Shown here piece after piece: positions 14,413 to 23,402 of a stretch of DNA of 54,105 nucleotides. This DNA comes from Bacteroidota bacterium (GTDB taxonomy: Bacteria; Bacteroidota; Bacteroidia; Bacteroidales; VadinHA17). The notes beneath the pieces are model-generated. The model ran no database searches. It had not been told where the DNA came from and saw only the letters and a list, made by a program, of their open reading frames with translations. Both the position numbers and the translations under genes were made by a program. How positions within the stretch are numbered: the first letter of the stretch is position 1; the number at the start of each line of letters is the position of its first letter. Where the stretch lies: contig DRFJ01000040.1 in the NCBI GenBank assembly GCA_011050615.1, positions 1-54,105 on the forward strand, in the 5' to 3' direction.

Positions 14413-16350
14413 ATGATCAATATAAGGTTTCCGGATAATTCGGTAAAGGAATTCGAAGCGGGAGTAAGCAGCCTGGAAATTGCTGAAAGCATAAGCCCGG
14501 CACTTGCCATGCAGGTATATGCATCAACTGTTAACGGGGAGGTAAGGGATCTCAGCAGGCCCATCATTGAAGACTCCTCAGTTATTTTCCACAAATGGGA
14601 GGATAGGGAAGCCCGGCACACCTTCTGGCATACCAGTGCTCACCTTCTGGCCTCGGCCCTTGAAGAATTATACGCCGGGATAAAATTTGGCATAGGACCA
14701 TCCATTGAGAATGGCTTTTATTATGATGTTGATCCCGGTGAGGGTGTGGTTATCAGTGAGTCGGATCTTCCTGCCATTGAGGCAAGAATGAAAGAGCTGG
14801 CAAAAGAAAAAAGGAAGGTGGAGAGGATAGAGATGAGCAAGGCTGACGCATTGAAGCTGTTTGAGGAAAAGGGTGATGAATACAAAACGGAGCTTATCCG
14901 TGATCTTGAAGATGGTACAATCTCACTTTACAGTCTTGGTACGTTCACCGACCTGTGTCGCGGGCCCCATCTGCCGGATACAGCGAATATTGAAGCCATC
15001 AAGCTATTGAGTGTTGCAGGAGCATACTGGAAAGGTGATGAGAAAAGGAAGATGATGACCAGGATATACGGCGTAAGCTTTCCGAAGCAAAAGCTCCTGG
15101 ATGACCATCTCAAAATGCTTGAAGAAGCCAAAAAGCGTGATCACAGGAGAATAGGCAAAGAACTTGAGCTATTTGCTTTCTCTCAGAAAGTCGGTATGGG
15201 TCTGCCTTTATGGTTGCCAAGGGGAGCAGATATGAGGCAGAGGCTGATAGATTTTATGACTGCGGAACTGAAGCACAGGGGGTATACCATTGTTTCAACC
15301 CCGCATATTGGCAATGTTGAACTATATAAAATATCAGGGCATTATGAGAAATACGGGGCTGACTCATTTCAGCCTATGAACACTCCACAGGAAGGTGAGC
15401 AGTTTATGCTCAAACCGATGAACTGCCCCCATCATTGCGAAATATATAATGCCACACCTCATTCATACAAGGATCTTCCTGTGCGAATGGCCGAATTTGG
15501 CACAGTCTACAGGTATGAGCAGCACGGTGAACTGCATGGCCTTACAAGAGTCAGGAGCTTCACCCAGGATGATGCCCATCACTTCTGTGAAGCAGACCAG
15601 ATGAAAGAAGAATTCAAAAGCATAATCGACCTGGTTCAGTGGGTTTTCAAATCACTTAACTTCAGTGACTATAAAGCACAGATATCATTACGTGATGCCA
15701 CTAACAAGGAAAAATACATTGGCAATGATGAAAACTGGGAAAAAGCGCAGAAGGCCATAATAGAAGCTGCAGGTGAAAAAGGCCTCGAGACAAAGGTGGT
15801 AGAAGGTGAGGCCGCGTTTTACGGACCCAAGCTAGATTTCATGGTCAGAGATGCTATTGGCCGTGAATGGCAGCTGGGTACAATACAGGTTGATTATAAT
15901 CTGCCTGAACGTTTCGATATGTCATATACCGGGGCAGATAACCAGAAGCACAGACCGGTATTGTTACACAGGGCAATATTCGGAAGCCTTGAAAGATTCG
16001 TAGCTGTATTAATTGAAAGCACGGCAGGAAAATTGCCCCTGTGGTTAAGTCCCGACCAGGTTATTATACTGCCAATCAGTGAAAAATACCATGATTATGC
16101 AAAAAAAGTTTTAAATTTATTAAATAATTACGATATTCGCACACTGATTGACGAGCGCAGCGAGAAGATAGGTAAAAAGATAAGGGATAATGAGTTAAAG
16201 AGAATTCCCTATATGCTTATCATAGGCGAGAATGAGGAAAGATCATCAACTGTATCCGTCAGGAAGCAGGGAGAAGGTGATAAAGGGATAATGAAAACGG
16301 AGGAATTTGTTGATTTTATAAGAGAGCAGGTAAAAAAAGAACTGGAATAA
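14413..16350 (+). CDS. thrS: Threonyl-tRNA synthetase
   Basis: 645 residues, normal length for the family. It charges tRNA-Thr with threonine. Domains in order: TGS (1-62), the second editing domain with [11 protein letters not shown] (zinc/editing His motif, about 75-85) and CRGPHLPDT, the class II catalytic core (about 240-540) and an anticodon-binding domain (about 545-645, [17 protein letters not shown]). The core shows motif 2 ([22 protein letters not shown]), [10 protein letters not shown] with the zinc-binding Cys, and motif 3 ([11 protein letters not shown]). It begins the conserved thrS-infC-rpmI-rplT operon. The leader is too short for a T-box. Confidence 0.98.
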   Translation: MINIRFPDNSVKEFEAGVSSLEIAESISPALAMQVYASTVNGEVRDLSRPIIEDSSVIFHKWEDREARHTFWHTSAHLLASALEELYAGIKFGIGPSIENGFYYDVDPGEGVVISESDLPAIEARMKELAKEKRKVERIEMSKADALKLFEEKGDEYKTELIRDLEDGTISLYSLGTFTDLCRGPHLPDTANIEAIKLLSVAGAYWKGDEKRKMMTRIYGVSFPKQKLLDDHLKMLEEAKKRDHRRIGKELELFAFSQKVGMGLPLWLPRGADMRQRLIDFMTAELKHRGYTIVSTPHIGNVELYKISGHYEKYGADSFQPMNTPQEGEQFMLKPMNCPHHCEIYNATPHSYKDLPVRMAEFGTVYRYEQHGELHGLTRVRSFTQDDAHHFCEADQMKEEFKSIIDLVQWVFKSLNFSDYKAQISLRDATNKEKYIGNDENWEKAQKAIIEAAGEKGLETKVVEGEAAFYGPKLDFMVRDAIGREWQLGTIQVDYNLPERFDMSYTGADNQKHRPVLLHRAIFGSLERFVAVLIESTAGKLPLWLSPDQVIILPISEKYHDYAKKVLNLLNNYDIRTLIDERSEKIGKKIRDNELKRIPYMLIIGENEERSSTVSVRKQGEGDKGIMKTEEFVDFIREQVKKELE

Positions 16351-16380
16351 GCAAAAGAATAACAGCTAATTAATAAACTT

Positions 16381-16397
16381 AAGGAGGAATAACCATA
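16381..16397 (+). promoter_or_regulatory. Strong Shine-Dalgarno and AUA start region of infC
   Basis: AAGGAGG (16381-16387) is followed after 7 bases by ATA at 16395, in frame with the IF3 coding sequence. The first ATG (16416) is 28 bases from the Shine-Dalgarno, too far for normal use. Strong SDs are unusual in Bacteroidetes. Non-AUG starts on infC are known in other bacteria and allow IF3 to repress its own synthesis. Confidence 0.75.
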
Positions 16398-16949
16398 GCA
16401 GGACCAAGAACTAACATGCCACCCAGGAGACGTGATGACAGAATGCCCCACAGGATTAATAATCGCATTACGGCCAAGGTAGTCAGGGTTGTGGGTGATA
16501 ATGTTGAACCACAGGTAATGTCAATTAGTGAAGCGATCAGGCTTGCAGATGAGATGGAACTCGACCTGGTTGAGATATCCCCAAAAGCCGATCCGCCTGT
16601 ATGTAAGATCATCGACTACCGGAAGTTTCTTTACCAGCAGAAAAAGAAACAGAAGGAAATGAAGGCCAAAGCCACCAAGGTGGTGGTTAAGGAAATAAGA
16701 TTTGGCCCGAATACGGATGATCACGATTATAATTTTAAATTAAAGCATGCTATTAAGTTCCTGGAAGATGGTGCTAAAGTAAAAGCTTACGTGTTCTTTA
16801 AAGGACGGTCAATATTATTCAAGGAAAAGGGCGAAATACTTCTTCTGAGGCTGGCACAGGACGTAGAAGACTACAGTATAGTTGAGCAGATGCCAAAACT
16901 GGAAGGAAAGAGAATGACTATAACCCTTTCCCCGAAAAAGAAAAAATAG
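16395..16949 (+). CDS. infC: Translation initiation factor IF-3
   Basis: 184 residues if started at the AUA at 16395 ([20 protein letters not shown], first residue read as Met), or 177 from the ATG at 16416. IF3 binds the 30S subunit and checks the initiation codon. The N-domain ([40 protein letters not shown]) leads through the linker ([20 protein letters not shown]) into the C-domain ([31 protein letters not shown]). The optimally placed AAGGAGG favours the AUA start and so IF3 autoregulation. The gene is 44 bases behind thrS and 31 before rpmI, and runs on the same mRNA. Confidence 0.95.
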   Translation: MAGPRTNMPPRRRDDRMPHRINNRITAKVVRVVGDNVEPQVMSISEAIRLADEMELDLVEISPKADPPVCKIIDYRKFLYQQKKKQKEMKAKATKVVVKEIRFGPNTDDHDYNFKLKHAIKFLEDGAKVKAYVFFKGRSILFKEKGEILLLRLAQDVEDYSIVEQMPKLEGKRMTITLSPKKKK

Positions 16950-16980
16950 GTTCTTTCAAATTATATAAAAACTGTACGAA

Positions 16981-17178
16981 ATGCCAAAAATGAAAACGAA
17001 TCCCGGTGCAAAAAAGAGATTTTCTTTTACAGGATCGGGTAAGATTAAGCGTAAGCATGCGTACAAAAGCCATATTCTCACAAAAAAGACAACCAAGCAA
17101 AAAAGGAATTTAACATATTCCGGCCTTGTTGATAAAGCAGATGAGAAGAATGTAAAAATTCTGTTGGCTAAGAAATAA
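16981..17178 (+). CDS. rpmI: 50S ribosomal protein bL35
   Basis: 65 residues, standard size. [20 protein letters not shown] and [20 protein letters not shown] are the family core, very basic for binding 23S rRNA. It is placed between infC and rplT as in most bacteria. Confidence 0.97.
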   Translation: MPKMKTNPGAKKRFSFTGSGKIKRKHAYKSHILTKKTTKQKRNLTYSGLVDKADEKNVKILLAKK

Positions 17179-17282
17179 TGCATACGCAGGAGAGAGATAG
17201 TAAAAAGGAGTATTAACAGAGTGTGATGCCATAAAAGTCTGCCTGGAAAAGGAAGCGCTCACATTCAATAAATTGAAATATT

Positions 17283-17627
17283 ATGCCAAGATCAACTAAT
17301 TCAGTTGCTTCAAGAAACAGAAGAAAAAAAATACTGAAGCAAACAAAAGGTCAGTTCGGTCGCAGAAAGAATGTTTACACGGTTGCTGTAAATGCCCTTG
17401 AAAAAGGTTTGCAGTACTCGTATCGCGACAGGAAAAAGAAGAAAGGCAATTTCAGATCACTATGGATACAGAGAATAAATGCTGCCACCAGACAGTATGA
17501 TATGAGCTACTCAGAATTCATGGGCAAGATCAATAAAAAAGGAATTGCACTGAACAGGAAAACTCTTGCCGACCTTGCAATGAATCATCCTGATGCCTTC
17601 AAAGCAATAGTAGAGAAAGTAAAATAA
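17283..17627 (+). CDS. rplT: 50S ribosomal protein bL20
   Basis: 114 residues, typical. The conserved core includes [60 protein letters not shown] and [16 protein letters not shown]. bL20 is an early-assembly 50S protein that binds 23S rRNA, and in several phyla it also represses this operon. The 104-base gap after rpmI is longer than other spacers in the operon and could hold an mRNA control structure. I see no clear rRNA-mimic fold by eye. Confidence 0.97.
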   Translation: MPRSTNSVASRNRRKKILKQTKGQFGRRKNVYTVAVNALEKGLQYSYRDRKKKKGNFRSLWIQRINAATRQYDMSYSEFMGKINKKGIALNRKTLADLAMNHPDAFKAIVEKVK

Positions 17628-17654
17628 TTTATTAACATATTTCGAAAGAACCTT

Positions 17655-17688
17655 AAAGGGCGCTGCTTCTACAAGTGGCGCCTTTTTT
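17655..17688 (+). terminator. Intrinsic terminator of the thrS-rplT operon
   Basis: AAAGGGCGCTGC and GTGGCGCCTTTTTT form a GC-rich hairpin (GGCGC/GCGCC core) with a T6 tail, 27 bases after the rplT stop. Confidence 0.8.
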
Positions 17689-17930
17689 ATAAAACAATTT
17701 CAGGGAATATTTCTATCCGGACTGCCATATTGTCTTGTCTTTTAAAAATATATCGGTCATTTTGACACCCGGATAAACTGCGAATAAATATCCCAAGGAC
17801 AGGCCTGCTAGGTTATTCTCCTGATTATCTTTTATTTAACCATAGCTGTTTTTTATCCAGCTGTTTCAGTGGCACAGGATTTGAAAATCAGGTGTTAGAA
17901 TGTTTAACTTAAATTTTTGGAGGATAAAAA
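17689..17930. other. Intergenic region upstream of hsp20 with a sigma-54-like element
   Basis: No gene is seen. TGGCAC (17870-17875), five bases, then TTGA (17881-17884) resembles a -24/-12 promoter (TGGCAC-N5-TTGC), with A in place of the usual C at -12. A direct repeat of AGCTGTTT lies just upstream. No CIRCE-type inverted repeat is present. GGAGG at 17919-17923 is a good ribosome-binding site for hsp20. Confidence 0.4.
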
Positions 17931-18362
17931 ATGACAATAGCAAGATTTCCATTATTTCCATCATCAATGCTCGATCGTTTTTGGGACAATGAACTGACGG
18001 GCAGGGCAAGTTCAAATTATTCAACAACTAATACAAGTTTGCCTGCAGTTAATATTAAAGAAACAAATGATGATTTCATGATTGAGGTAGCAGCACCGGG
18101 AATGAAAAAAGAAGACTTCTCGATCAACTATGATAATGGCCGCATGATTATCTCATCGGAAAAGGAAGATGAGAAAGTGGATGAAAGGTACAATCGCAGG
18201 GAATTCAGTTACCAGTCATTCTGCAGAAGTTTTGAGGTTGCCGATAATGTTATCGACCACCAGAAAATCAAGGCCAAATACCAAGATGGCATCCTGCATA
18301 TCACTCTGCCTAAAAGGGAAGAAATTAAGCCGAAGCCTGCCAGGCGGATCTCAATTAGCTAG
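17931..18362 (+). CDS. Small heat-shock protein, Hsp20 family
   Basis: 143 residues. It is an ATP-independent holdase that keeps unfolding proteins soluble for ClpB/DnaK. The alpha-crystallin domain spans about residues 37-130: LPAVNIKETNDDFMIEVAAP, MKKEDFSINYDNGRMIISSE, ending in the conserved A-x-x-x-x-G-x-L segment KAKYQDGILHITLPK. The C-terminal tail RRISIS contains the I-x-I motif used for oligomer assembly. A GGAGG Shine-Dalgarno sits 7 bases before the ATG. clpB follows after 78 bases, so a chaperone operon is likely. Confidence 0.95.
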   Translation: MTIARFPLFPSSMLDRFWDNELTGRASSNYSTTNTSLPAVNIKETNDDFMIEVAAPGMKKEDFSINYDNGRMIISSEKEDEKVDERYNRREFSYQSFCRSFEVADNVIDHQKIKAKYQDGILHITLPKREEIKPKPARRISIS

Positions 18363-18440
18363 TAGAATAAACAGGAAAAATAATTGATTACTGCAGGGTG
18401 TGACCAGTCAACCTGCAGCAATCTTTATGAAAGGAATAAT

Positions 18441-21059
18441 ATGCAATTCGAAAAATTTACCATAAAATCACAGGAATCGATCCAGAGAGCACAGCAACTG
18501 GCTATGGAAATGGATCATCAGGCCATTGAATGTGGGCACCTGCTCAAAGGGATAATGGAAACTGATGATAATGTCCTTCCCTATATATTTAAAAAACTCA
18601 CAATAAATGACCAGGTGCTGAGAGCTGCCCTCGATGGGATACTGAGCTCCTATCCCAGGGTTAGTGGCGGGCAGGTTTACCTGTCAGACCCGGCAAACAG
18701 GGCACTGGGAATGGCCCGTAAGGAAGCAGAAGCTTCGGGCGATGAATTTGTAGCCCTGGAACATATTCTGATAGGCTTGCTCAATACCACATCAGAAGTA
18801 TCAAGTCTGCTGAAAGACAGTGGGCTCAGTTCCAGGGACATTAAAAGTGTAATGAAAGAATTGCGTAAAGGAAGCAAGGTTAACAGCCGGAATGTCGAAG
18901 AAACATATAATGCCCTTGGCAAGTATGCCATCAACCTTAATGAAAGGGCACGAAGCGGTAAACTTGACCCGGTCATAGGCCGCGATGATGAAATCAGGAG
19001 AGTTTTGCAGATATTGGCACGGCGCACAAAGAATAATCCCATACTTGTTGGTGAGCCCGGAGTTGGAAAAACAGCAATAGCCGAGGGTATTGCATTCAGG
19101 ATAGTTAATGGAGATGCCCCTGATGATCTACTCCAGAAAAACATTTACTCCCTTGACATGGGAGCACTTATAGCGGGGGCTAAATACAAGGGAGAATTTG
19201 AAGAAAGGCTTAAAGCTGTTGTAAAGGAAGTAGTATCATCTGACGGAAATGTTATTCTGTTTATTGATGAGATACACACACTGGTTGGAGCCGGTGGCGG
19301 AGGCGAAGGGGCAATGGATGCGGCAAATATTCTCAAACCGGCACTGTCAAAAGGTGAATTACGGGCAGTAGGTGCCACAACCCTGAATGAGTACCAGAAA
19401 TATTTCGAGAAAGATAAGGCCCTGGAAAGAAGATTCCAGAAGGTTTTCATTGATGAACCTGATGAGGAAGATGCAATATCAATACTCAGGGGTATAAAGG
19501 AAAGATATGAAAATTATCATAAGATCAGGATAAAGGACGAAGCGATAGTATCTGCCGTTCAGCTTTCAATAAGGTATATTAATGACCGCTTCCTTCCCGA
19601 TAAGGCTATTGATCTTATTGATGAGGCATCCGCACACCTGAGGATAGAGATGAATTCAAAACCTGAAGAGATTGATGTACTCGACAGGAAGATCCAGCAG
19701 CTGGAAATTGAAAAAGTGGCATTCAAAAGAGAAAAAGAAAAGGAAAAAGTTGAAAAAATAAAAGAGCAACTGGCTGAACTGGAGGAGGAAAGGAAACAGC
19801 TGACGGCATTATGGGAAGAAGAAAAAAATGTTGTGACAGAGATACAGAATACCAAGCAGCAAATTGAAGATTACAGGTACCAGGCTGAAAAGGCAGAAAG
19901 GGAAAGCAACCTGGCGAAAGTTGCCGAAATAAGGTACGGTTTACTGCCTGAAGCCGAAGAGAACCTGAAAAAGGCCATAGAAAAACTGCAGTATTACGAG
20001 AAAGGCGGCAAACGTCTTGTAAGGGAAGAAATTACTTCAGAAGACATTGCTGAAATAGTATCAAGATGGACAGGCATACCGGTAACCAGGATGCTGCAAA
20101 GCGAGAAAGAAAAACTGCTGCTCATCGAGGAGGAACTTCACAAAAGGGTAATAGGCCAGGACGAAGCTATTGATGCAGTTGCCGCGGCTATAAGAAGGAG
20201 CCGTACGGGGCTTGCTGATGAAAAACGTCCGGTCGGTTCTTTCCTGTTTCTCGGCACAACGGGAGTGGGGAAAACCGAACTGGCAAGAGCCCTGGCTGAA
20301 TATCTTTTCAATGATGAATCGCTGCTGACACGCATTGATATGAGCGAGTACCAGGAGAGGCATGCCGTATCAAGGCTGGTGGGTGCACCTCCCGGATATG
20401 TGGGATATGATGAAGGGGGTCAGCTAACCGAAGCAGTGAGGAGAAAACCTTACTCTGTTATACTGCTTGACGAGATCGAAAAGGCTCACCCTGATACTTT
20501 CAATATATTGCTCCAGGTACTGGAAGATGGAAGGCTTACTGATAATAAAGGAAGGGTAGCCAATTTTAAGAACACAATAGTAATTATGACTTCAAACCTT
20601 GGTTCAGAACTTATAAGGGAAAATTTTGAGGGCTATAATGAAGTCAATGCCGAGCAGATAATAGAGAAAACAAAAAACCAGGTTTTTGAAATATTGAAAA
20701 AAAGTGTCAGACCAGAATTTCTTAACCGTATAGATGAGCTGATTATGTTCAAGCCACTCACAAAGGATGACATAAGGGGCATCATTGACATCCAGCTTGG
20801 CAGGCTTGAGAAAACACTCGGGAAGCAGGGCATAAGATTCAGCATAACAGATAGCTGCTCCAAGTACCTGCAGGATAAGGGTTTCAGTATACAATTCGGG
20901 GCACGGCCACTTAAGAGACTAATTCAAAAGGAAATAACAGATAAGATATCACTTGCCATACTGAAGGGTGATATAGAACAGGGAGATGCTGATATCATAC
21001 TTGACAGCGACGGAAAGGAAACGTTTATAAAGAAAGGCAGAGGCGAAGGCCGGGGTTGA
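18441..21059 (+). CDS. clpB: ATP-dependent disaggregase ClpB
   Basis: 872 residues from the ATG at 18441 ([20 protein letters not shown]); upstream in-frame codons are not conserved. Hexameric AAA+ enzyme that threads aggregated proteins with DnaK. The order is: Clp N-domain repeats (1-145), NBD1 with Walker [14 protein letters not shown] and the pore loop [12 protein letters not shown], the long coiled-coil M-domain (about 410-530, distinguishing ClpB from ClpA/C), and NBD2 with Walker [27 protein letters not shown] and pore GYVGYDEGG. The sensor 2 region is [13 protein letters not shown]. Length and M-domain argue for ClpB rather than ClpC. It is preceded by hsp20, consistent with heat-shock regulation. 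Confidence 0.97.
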   Translation: MQFEKFTIKSQESIQRAQQLAMEMDHQAIECGHLLKGIMETDDNVLPYIFKKLTINDQVLRAALDGILSSYPRVSGGQVYLSDPANRALGMARKEAEASGDEFVALEHILIGLLNTTSEVSSLLKDSGLSSRDIKSVMKELRKGSKVNSRNVEETYNALGKYAINLNERARSGKLDPVIGRDDEIRRVLQILARRTKNNPILVGEPGVGKTAIAEGIAFRIVNGDAPDDLLQKNIYSLDMGALIAGAKYKGEFEERLKAVVKEVVSSDGNVILFIDEIHTLVGAGGGGEGAMDAANILKPALSKGELRAVGATTLNEYQKYFEKDKALERRFQKVFIDEPDEEDAISILRGIKERYENYHKIRIKDEAIVSAVQLSIRYINDRFLPDKAIDLIDEASAHLRIEMNSKPEEIDVLDRKIQQLEIEKVAFKREKEKEKVEKIKEQLAELEEERKQLTALWEEEKNVVTEIQNTKQQIEDYRYQAEKAERESNLAKVAEIRYGLLPEAEENLKKAIEKLQYYEKGGKRLVREEITSEDIAEIVSRWTGIPVTRMLQSEKEKLLLIEEELHKRVIGQDEAIDAVAAAIRRSRTGLADEKRPVGSFLFLGTTGVGKTELARALAEYLFNDESLLTRIDMSEYQERHAVSRLVGAPPGYVGYDEGGQLTEAVRRKPYSVILLDEIEKAHPDTFNILLQVLEDGRLTDNKGRVANFKNTIVIMTSNLGSELIRENFEGYNEVNAEQIIEKTKNQVFEILKKSVRPEFLNRIDELIMFKPLTKDDIRGIIDIQLGRLEKTLGKQGIRFSITDSCSKYLQDKGFSIQFGARPLKRLIQKEITDKISLAILKGDIEQGDADIILDSDGKETFIKKGRGEGRG

Positions 21060-21089
21060 GGTGAAGTCTGGTTTGCCAGAGGTAAAAAG

Positions 21090-21145
21090 TTACCCGGCAC
21101 CCGGTACGGCCGGCTACCGGGCTAACCAGCAGCCTGTACCCGGTG
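21090..21145. repeat. GC-rich palindromic repeat between clpB and lepB
   Basis: CCCGGTA (21100-21106) and TACCGGG (21115-21121) form a perfect stem inside a longer imperfect one (GTTACCCGG ... CCGGGCTAAC). A third related word, GTACCCGG, follows. It lies between two convergent genes, so it may also act as a bidirectional transcription barrier. Words are shared with the 28296 and 9150 regions. Confidence 0.5.
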
Positions 21146-21151
21146 AAGGGC

Positions 21152-22540
21152 TTATCTTACCCTGTGAAAAAGTCTTTTAAACCTGATTTTCTTAAGACCG
21201 CTGGCTTCCTTATCAACTGACAGCCATATGAATTTAGGCTCACCTACAATATGATCTTCGGGAACAAAGCCCCAGTATCGTGAATCGGCCGAATTATGGC
21301 GGTTGTCCCCCATCATCCAGTAATAATCCATCTTGAACGTATAGGAGTCAGTCTCCGATCCGTTGATTATTATGCGACCATCTTTTATTTTAAGGTCATT
21401 ATCCTCGTATACATCAATTATCCTTTCATAGATGGAAATATTGTTTGAATCAAGTTTTACCGTAGCGCCTTTTTCAGGAATCCAGAGTGGGCCGTAATAG
21501 TCCTCATTCCATGGGTAATAAGGATTATGAGGAAAAATAACCACCCCATATTCTCCCTGCCTCCTCAGGTCTTTCCTTACTTCCAGGACATTCCTGAAAT
21601 CTTTTATCTGCTCAGCATTTGATCTGGTAAGAGGAAGAAAGTACATTGACCCTGACACCATATTCTGATCCGATTTATAAATATCAAGCCTTTCAAAAGC
21701 CCTGGGATTTATCCTGGTTCCGTCGGTTTGTACCCAATAATTCATCTGTTGTGTTTCCGGGGGATCTTCCTTTATACCATTTACATAAAGGATTCCTCCC
21801 TTTATTTCAATAGTATCTCCAGGCAAAGCAACACACCTCTTTACATAGTTTTCACGCCTGTCAACAGGTCTGTATATAATATCATTACTATTCCATATCT
21901 CTTCACGTGCCAGGGCATGATACTTCTCCACGGATTTTTTACCGCTGCCAATGAAAGTATCGTAGTTCTCAAGGCTTCGCGCTTCTGATCTGATTATCTC
22001 ATCATAGGCTGTAGTCTGGTTCTGAAGCACTACTGTATCGCCTGCCGGGAAGTTAAATACCACAACATCAAATCTTTCCACATCACCAAAACCCTTGAGT
22101 CTTTTATAGGGAGCTGTTATCAGGTTTGACCATGATCTGGTCTTTATTATGGGCATTGTATGCTGGGTAAACGGAAAGGCTATGGGTGTATTTGGTAATC
22201 TCGGTCCATATGCCACCTTGCTTACAAAAAGATGGTCACCCACCCTGAGAGATTTTTCCATCGAAGGGGTAGGTATCCTGTAGTTCTGGAAGAGGAAGAT
22301 ATTGATCAGTGTAACAGCTATTACAGCAAAAATCAGGGCATCGAGCCATTCAATAAAAGTACTGTTTGGTCCTTCCCTTTTTTTCCAGAAAGCCCAGTTT
22401 ACTTTTTTTGTAATATAGATGTCAAAAACTATTGCCAGTCCCAGTAATAGCCAATAGTTACCTACCCAGATTACCCATAAAATGTATATTATTGCGGCTA
22501 TCGCAAATTTGAAGTATTTGTTCTTAAGAATATCCAGCAT
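21152..22540 (-). CDS. lepB: Signal peptidase I, long Bacteroidetes type
   Basis: 462 residues, against about 320 in E. coli; Bacteroidetes enzymes are commonly this long. It removes signal peptides from exported proteins at the outer face of the inner membrane. Hydrophobic segments lie at about 10-25, 28-43 and 65-84. The serine of the Ser/Lys dyad is in RIPTPSMEKSL (Ser93) and the general-base Lys in NYVKRCVALPGD (Lys234). GDNRHNSADSRYWGFVPEDH is conserved box E. The insert between the dyad residues (about 130-225) and a second one (about 260-385) account for the extra length. It lies 41 bases downstream of dapB in a two-gene unit. Confidence 0.95.
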   Translation of the reverse strand: MLDILKNKYFKFAIAAIIYILWVIWVGNYWLLLGLAIVFDIYITKKVNWAFWKKREGPNSTFIEWLDALIFAVIAVTLINIFLFQNYRIPTPSMEKSLRVGDHLFVSKVAYGPRLPNTPIAFPFTQHTMPIIKTRSWSNLITAPYKRLKGFGDVERFDVVVFNFPAGDTVVLQNQTTAYDEIIRSEARSLENYDTFIGSGKKSVEKYHALAREEIWNSNDIIYRPVDRRENYVKRCVALPGDTIEIKGGILYVNGIKEDPPETQQMNYWVQTDGTRINPRAFERLDIYKSDQNMVSGSMYFLPLTRSNAEQIKDFRNVLEVRKDLRRQGEYGVVIFPHNPYYPWNEDYYGPLWIPEKGATVKLDSNNISIYERIIDVYEDNDLKIKDGRIIINGSETDSYTFKMDYYWMMGDNRHNSADSRYWGFVPEDHIVGEPKFIWLSVDKEASGLKKIRFKRLFHRVR

Positions 22541-22581
22541 GGTTCCTTTAATTATTTGCGTGGCAAAAGTAATGTTTTAAT

Positions 22582-23298
22582 TTAAAAACCGAGCAAATCG
22601 TTCATTGTAAATACGCCTTTTCTGTTACGGATATACTCAGCGGCAAAAACCGCACCAAGGGCAAAGCCCTTTCGGTTATGTGCCATGTGTTGAAGTGTTA
22701 TGGTATCAATATCAGATGTCCAGTCTATTCTGTGAGTTCCTGTTACCTGCCCTTCCCTGAGCGACTTTATTCCTACGCATTCCTTATCAGAGGGCTTGTC
22801 CTGCTTCCATGATTCATATCTGGCGCATTCATTTATAATATCTTCTGCAAGATTTATTGCAGTTCCGCTAGGGGCATCTTTTTTCATTGCATGGTGTATC
22901 TCCTCAATACTAACCTTATAGCCTGGCAATTTATTCATTAAAGCAGCCAGTTTCCTGTTCAGGTCAAAGAGTATATTCACACCTATACTGAAATTTGATG
23001 CATAAAGAAGGGTTCCTCCTTCTGTCTCAACCAGCTTCCTGATAAGGTCTAATTTCCCGGTCCATCCTGTTGTCCCTGATACTACGGGAATATCCTTTTT
23101 AATACACCTGCTGATATTATCAAATGCTGTTTCGGGTGTTGTAAACTCAATTGCAGTATCGGATGCAGCAAATAATTCAGAATCAAAATCATGAATATTA
23201 TCTCTGTCAATTCTGAGGATAACTTCATGACCCCTTGAAAGGGCAATATTCTCAACTTCCTTACCCATTTTCCCATAGCCGATTATCGTTATTCTCAT
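22582..23298 (-). CDS. dapB: 4-hydroxy-tetrahydrodipicolinate reductase
   Basis: 238 residues, compact form usual in Bacteroidetes. It reduces HTPA to tetrahydrodipicolinate with NAD(P)H, on the path to lysine and meso-diaminopimelate for the cell wall. MRITIIGYGKMGKEVE is the Rossmann glycine loop, IEFTTPETAFDNI and VVSGTTGWTG bind the nicotinamide, and IEEIHHAMKKDAPSGTAINL holds the catalytic His and the Lys and SGT substrate contacts. It is transcribed with lepB and divergently from the DUF4091 gene. Confidence 0.96.
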   Translation of the reverse strand: MRITIIGYGKMGKEVENIALSRGHEVILRIDRDNIHDFDSELFAASDTAIEFTTPETAFDNISRCIKKDIPVVSGTTGWTGKLDLIRKLVETEGGTLLYASNFSIGVNILFDLNRKLAALMNKLPGYKVSIEEIHHAMKKDAPSGTAINLAEDIINECARYESWKQDKPSDKECVGIKSLREGQVTGTHRIDWTSDIDTITLQHMAHNRKGFALGAVFAAEYIRNRKGVFTMNDLLGF

Positions 23299-23368
23299 AA
23301 GATATTTTTTGAGCTAAAATACCCGTTTTTTTTAGTAATGACTAATATGTACCGGAAACATTAATTAC

Positions 23369-23376
23369 TAACTTTG
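23369..23376 (+). promoter_or_regulatory. -7 promoter element of the DUF4091/DUF1080 pair
   Basis: TAACTTTG matches TAnnTTTG, 26 bases before the ATG at 23403. A -33 TTTG is not evident. Confidence 0.5.
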
Positions 23377-23402
23377 GGTTTTTAACTGAAAAATAATAAA
23401 GT

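Noticed and set aside
17179-17282. Possible bL20-binding leader between rpmI and rplT
   Set aside because: The spacing is suggestive, but by eye I found no hairpin or pseudoknot resembling the 23S rRNA site. A covariance search would be needed.
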